DNA of 5,933 bases from ANME-2 cluster archaeon (GTDB lineage: Archaea; Halobacteriota; Methanosarcinia; Methanosarcinales; Methanocomedenaceae). Every line of letters begins with the position of its first letter. The stretch's first letter is position 1. Shown in pieces: positions 3,931 through 5,933 of the stretch. The notes beneath the pieces are model-generated. The model did no database searches. It was not told the origin of the DNA and saw nothing but the letters and a program-made list of their open reading frames with translations. The position numbers and the translations under genes were made by a program. The DNA is taken from assembly GCA_023544495.1 (NCBI GenBank), contig JAMJFV010000121.1, forward strand, positions 1 through 5,933, read 5' to 3'.

Positions 3931-5781
3931 CTATTGACCCTCATCTCTTTCCTCATCTATCATTGCTATAGTATATCTCAGGCCATCGACTAATGACCGT
4001 TCAGTAGTTATCGGGGCAAGACTGGCACCAGCATCAGTTAATCTTTGTACAGTTTCTTGTTTAATACCTGTGACAATACATGTAGCTCCTATTTCCCTTG
4101 CAAATCGTGCAATGTTTATCAAAGGCTCTGTAATTTCTATGTCAGACGCTAATCCAGAGATATCAAGGATCACTCCTTTTGTTTTTTCTACAGTGATCTG
4201 GTCCAGCATCGTTACCATCAGGCTGTTAATCCTGGTAGTGTAAGCCTCAAGACTGTTTACTGTTTCGTGCAATTCTTGTTCTGCTTTCTTTTGCAGGCTA
4301 ATGTCCCGAGCTGCTGCAAATGCACCAACTACATCCCCTGTCTCGTCCTTATAGACTGAAGCGTTGTACGCAACAATTGTCTGTGCCCCATCCTTTGCTT
4401 TCATGACCAGTTCGTAATCCCTGACCTCTCCTGTCTCAAAGACCTTCATTGCACCCTTATATGCCTTTTCCGGGTCAGTGAAATAATCCGCAAACGGCGT
4501 TCCAATCAACTCTTCCCGTTTTCTACCTGTAGCTTGAATTGTGGCTTCATTCACATCAAGAATAATCCCTTTATGATCGAAGGTTACCAGAGGATCAAGA
4601 CTTACTTCAATCAATCCTCGATTGTAGTGCTGAAGTTCACGAATTTCCTTTTCAGCCTGCTTGCGCTCGGTGATGTCTTTAAAATCCTCTACAATCCCAA
4701 CAAATTTACCATCCCGCTCTAATCTTGCAGCATTGAGAATAACCGGAATATCTTTTCCATCTGGTCGTTTCTTGATAGATTCACGTTCATCGAATTGTTC
4801 TCCCCTTCTTAACACCTCGAGAGGACAATCTTCAGAATGGCAGAGTTCCCCGCCGAAAACATCGTAACATTTCTTACCGATAATTTCATCTTCATCCATG
4901 TCCACCATTCGGATAAAGGTTTTATTCACCTTGATGACGTTAGAATCAGCATCTATTACAATCATTCCATCAGCAGCAATCTGAAAAATGAGGTCGAGTT
5001 CTGCTTTGCTTTCACGCAGTGCAATATCAGTATTTTTTCGCTCAGTGATATCCCTGGCTGCTGCAAATGCACCTACTACTTTCCCAGTCTGGTCCTTATA
5101 TACCGACGCATTGTAGGAAACAATGGTCTCGGTTCCATCCCTTGCTTTCATGACCAGTTCGTAATCCCGAACCTCCCCCGTCTCAAATACCATCATTGCG
5201 CCCTTAAATGCTTTTTCGGTATCAGTGAAATAATCAGCAAACGGTGTTCCAATCAACTCTTCCCGGTCTCTGCCTGTAGCCCGTATTGTGGCCGTGTTCA
5301 CATCCAGTATAATTCCTTCCTGGTCAAATGTTACAAGAGGGTCCAGGCTTACCTCAATCAATCCCCGATTGTAGCGCTGCAGGTAATGCAGTTCCAGCTC
5401 TTCACGCTTGAGCGGGGTGATATCATGACCAGTGGCAAATGCTCCCACGATCTTTCCTGTCTGGTCTTTATAGGGCGATATACTAAATGTTATGATTGGA
5501 TTTGGTCCATCTCCCGTTTCCATGACAAGTTCATAATCCCTGACCTCTCCTGTATCAAACACTTGCTTAACTGCATTATTTGCTCTAACCGGATCAATAA
5601 AATGTTCAACAAAACGTGATCCTATCAACTTTTCACGGTTTTTGCCGAAAATTCGAACTGCTGAGTTGTTCACATCAGTAATAATGCCTTCCATATCGAA
5701 AATTAACAGAACATCCTGGCTAATTAGCTGGAATTCCCTTTCCATTATAAGAAGGGGTGAATCTTGTATGTTATTATTCAT
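3931..5781 (-). CDS. four-PAS - STAS (RsbR-like) signalling protein
   Basis: A 616-residue soluble multi-sensor and the first gene of the operon. PAS1 spans about residues 12-122, PAS2 139-246, PAS3 255-371, PAS4 388-495; a short coiled coil (498-515) leads to a STAS domain (about 516-607, core GVILDISGLASDIEI, then CIVTGIKQETVQRLTDAG and TTERSLVDGLRYTIA). PAS2 and PAS4 are near copies, with 93 of 107 residues identical, whereas PAS3 is of another subtype carrying C305-x8-C314-x4-C319, a cysteine pattern common in PAS domains of the CYDVF...CPL type and possibly redox- or metal-linked. There is no histidine kinase, cyclase or membrane segment; the only output module is STAS. The ATG at 5781 is preceded by six G residues (5787-5792) at a 5-nt spacing. 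It heads a run of signalling genes ending in a GTPase and KaiC-like ATPases. Function in the cell is inferred from domains only. Confidence 0.87.
   Translation of the reverse strand: MNNNIQDSPLLIMEREFQLISQDVLLIFDMEGIITDVNNSAVRIFGKNREKLIGSRFVEHFIDPVRANNAVKQVFDTGEVRDYELVMETGDGPNPIITFSISPYKDQTGKIVGAFATGHDITPLKREELELHYLQRYNRGLIEVSLDPLVTFDQEGIILDVNTATIRATGRDREELIGTPFADYFTDTEKAFKGAMMVFETGEVRDYELVMKARDGTETIVSYNASVYKDQTGKVVGAFAAARDITERKNTDIALRESKAELDLIFQIAADGMIVIDADSNVIKVNKTFIRMVDMDEDEIIGKKCYDVFGGELCHSEDCPLEVLRRGEQFDERESIKKRPDGKDIPVILNAARLERDGKFVGIVEDFKDITERKQAEKEIRELQHYNRGLIEVSLDPLVTFDHKGIILDVNEATIQATGRKREELIGTPFADYFTDPEKAYKGAMKVFETGEVRDYELVMKAKDGAQTIVAYNASVYKDETGDVVGAFAAARDISLQKKAEQELHETVNSLEAYTTRINSLMVTMLDQITVEKTKGVILDISGLASDIEITEPLINIARFAREIGATCIVTGIKQETVQRLTDAGASLAPITTERSLVDGLRYTIAMIDEERDEGQ
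4300..4620 (-). repeat. PAS4 coding unit, second copy of a 321-bp internal duplication
   Basis: Encodes residues 388-494 of the four-PAS protein, from RGLIEVSLDPLVTFD to GAFAAARDI. It aligns without gaps to residues 139-245, with 14 differences in 107 positions counted by eye. The DNA is also visibly alike but less so than the protein, with many third-position changes. Confidence 0.85.
5047..5367 (-). repeat. PAS2 coding unit, first copy of a 321-bp internal duplication
   Basis: Encodes residues 139-245 of the four-PAS protein. Its partner copy lies 747 bp away, downstream in the gene, and is separated from it by the unrelated PAS3 unit. Confidence 0.85.
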
Positions 5782-5786
5782 CTAAA

Positions 5787-5792
5787 CCCCCC
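5787..5792 (-). promoter_or_regulatory. G-tract acting as ribosome binding site of the four-PAS gene
   Basis: Six consecutive G residues on the minus strand lie five bases before the ATG at 5781. This is not a canonical GGAGG but can pair with the CCUCC of 16S rRNA if one G-U pair is allowed. Confidence 0.45.
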
Positions 5793-5821
5793 GGCAAGAT
5801 TAGAATATCTTCCCCACTTTG

Positions 5822-5842
5822 TATATTATATATTATTTTATA
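5822..5842 (-). promoter_or_regulatory. TATA-like tract, probable operon promoter
   Basis: On the minus strand an AT-only run containing ATAATATATAATATA lies about 40-60 bases upstream of the first operon gene, in the only sizeable non-coding stretch before it. Transcription would start near base 5804 and leave a leader of about 20 bases. The exact box cannot be fixed because the whole tract is AT-rich. Confidence 0.45.
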
Positions 5843-5889
5843 TTAGTTTATTGCTACAATCGGCACTGTTCCAAAAATCAGTTAGTTTG

Positions 5890-5921
5890 TTGACACTGAC
5901 TTTAGGTAAAATCAGTGTTAA
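5890..5921. promoter_or_regulatory. 32-bp palindrome with repeated half-sites, candidate operator
   Basis: Arms TTGACACTGACTTTA (5890-5904) and TAAAATCAGTGTTAA (5907-5921) flank GG and match at 13 of 15 positions. The half-site AAAATCAGT occurs at 5874-5882 and 5908-5916, and inverted with one change at 5895-5903. It lies about 50-70 bases upstream of the TATA-like tract of the signalling operon. This suggests a dimeric regulator site, though an intrinsic terminator or operator for a gene beyond the window edge is also possible. Confidence 0.45.
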
Positions 5922-5933
5922 TCATATTTAATC

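Noticed and set aside
4300..5367. spaced repeats resembling a repeat array
   Set aside because: The repeats are coding units of PAS domains about 320 bp long. They are far too long and too few for a CRISPR array and keep the reading frame.
4837..5619. 260-codon plus-strand open frame opposite the four-PAS gene
   Set aside because: It runs fully antisense to PAS1-PAS3 whose domain signatures are unmistakable. Its translation has no recognisable domain and echoes the antisense of the PAS repeats.

Overview
This 5.9-kb window looks archaeal, most likely from a methanogen or ANME-type member of the Methanosarcinales and relatives. The basis is the combination of KaiC/RadA-like ATPases, a DUF3467 protein, PAS-rich soluble sensors, a partial archaeal-style tRNA-Val, TATA-like boxes in the expected places and purine-rich GGTG/GGAG ribosome sites. 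The exact lineage is inference. There is no mobile element, CRISPR array or rRNA, and no gene-free stretch longer than about 150 bases.

Layout: (1) Bases 1-37 are the 5' half of a tRNA-Val (anticodon GAC) on the minus strand, cut by the window edge. (2) A DUF3467 gene lies on the minus strand (106-453). (3) A short divergent region (about 460-537) separates it from a plus-strand gene for an 87-residue, three-helix membrane protein (538-801). (4) This gene ends exactly where a five-gene minus-strand operon ends (802-5781). (5) Bases 5782-5933 are the operon's upstream region, with an AT-rich TATA-like tract and a 32-bp palindrome with repeated half-sites.

In transcription order the operon encodes: a 616-residue protein with four PAS domains and a short RsbR-like STAS domain; a 270-residue paralogue with one PAS domain, a coiled coil and the same STAS type; a roadblock/LC7 protein; a 394-residue fusion of a KaiC-like domain with a broken Walker A motif to an MglA/CvnD-type small GTPase; and a 229-residue KaiC-like ATPase with an intact Walker A. 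Gaps shrink along the operon: 50, 9, 4 and 0 nt.

The likely logic (inference) is that cytosolic PAS sensors perceive a redox, ligand or energy signal and pass it through RsbR-type STAS domains to a roadblock-regulated small GTPase. That GTPase is physically joined to an inactive KaiC fold that may pair with the active KaiC-like ATPase encoded next to it. This resembles actinobacterial conservons and the Myxococcus MglA/MglB pair, but with STAS sensors in place of a histidine kinase and with KaiC ATPases added. I regard the whole cluster as the most interesting thing in the window.
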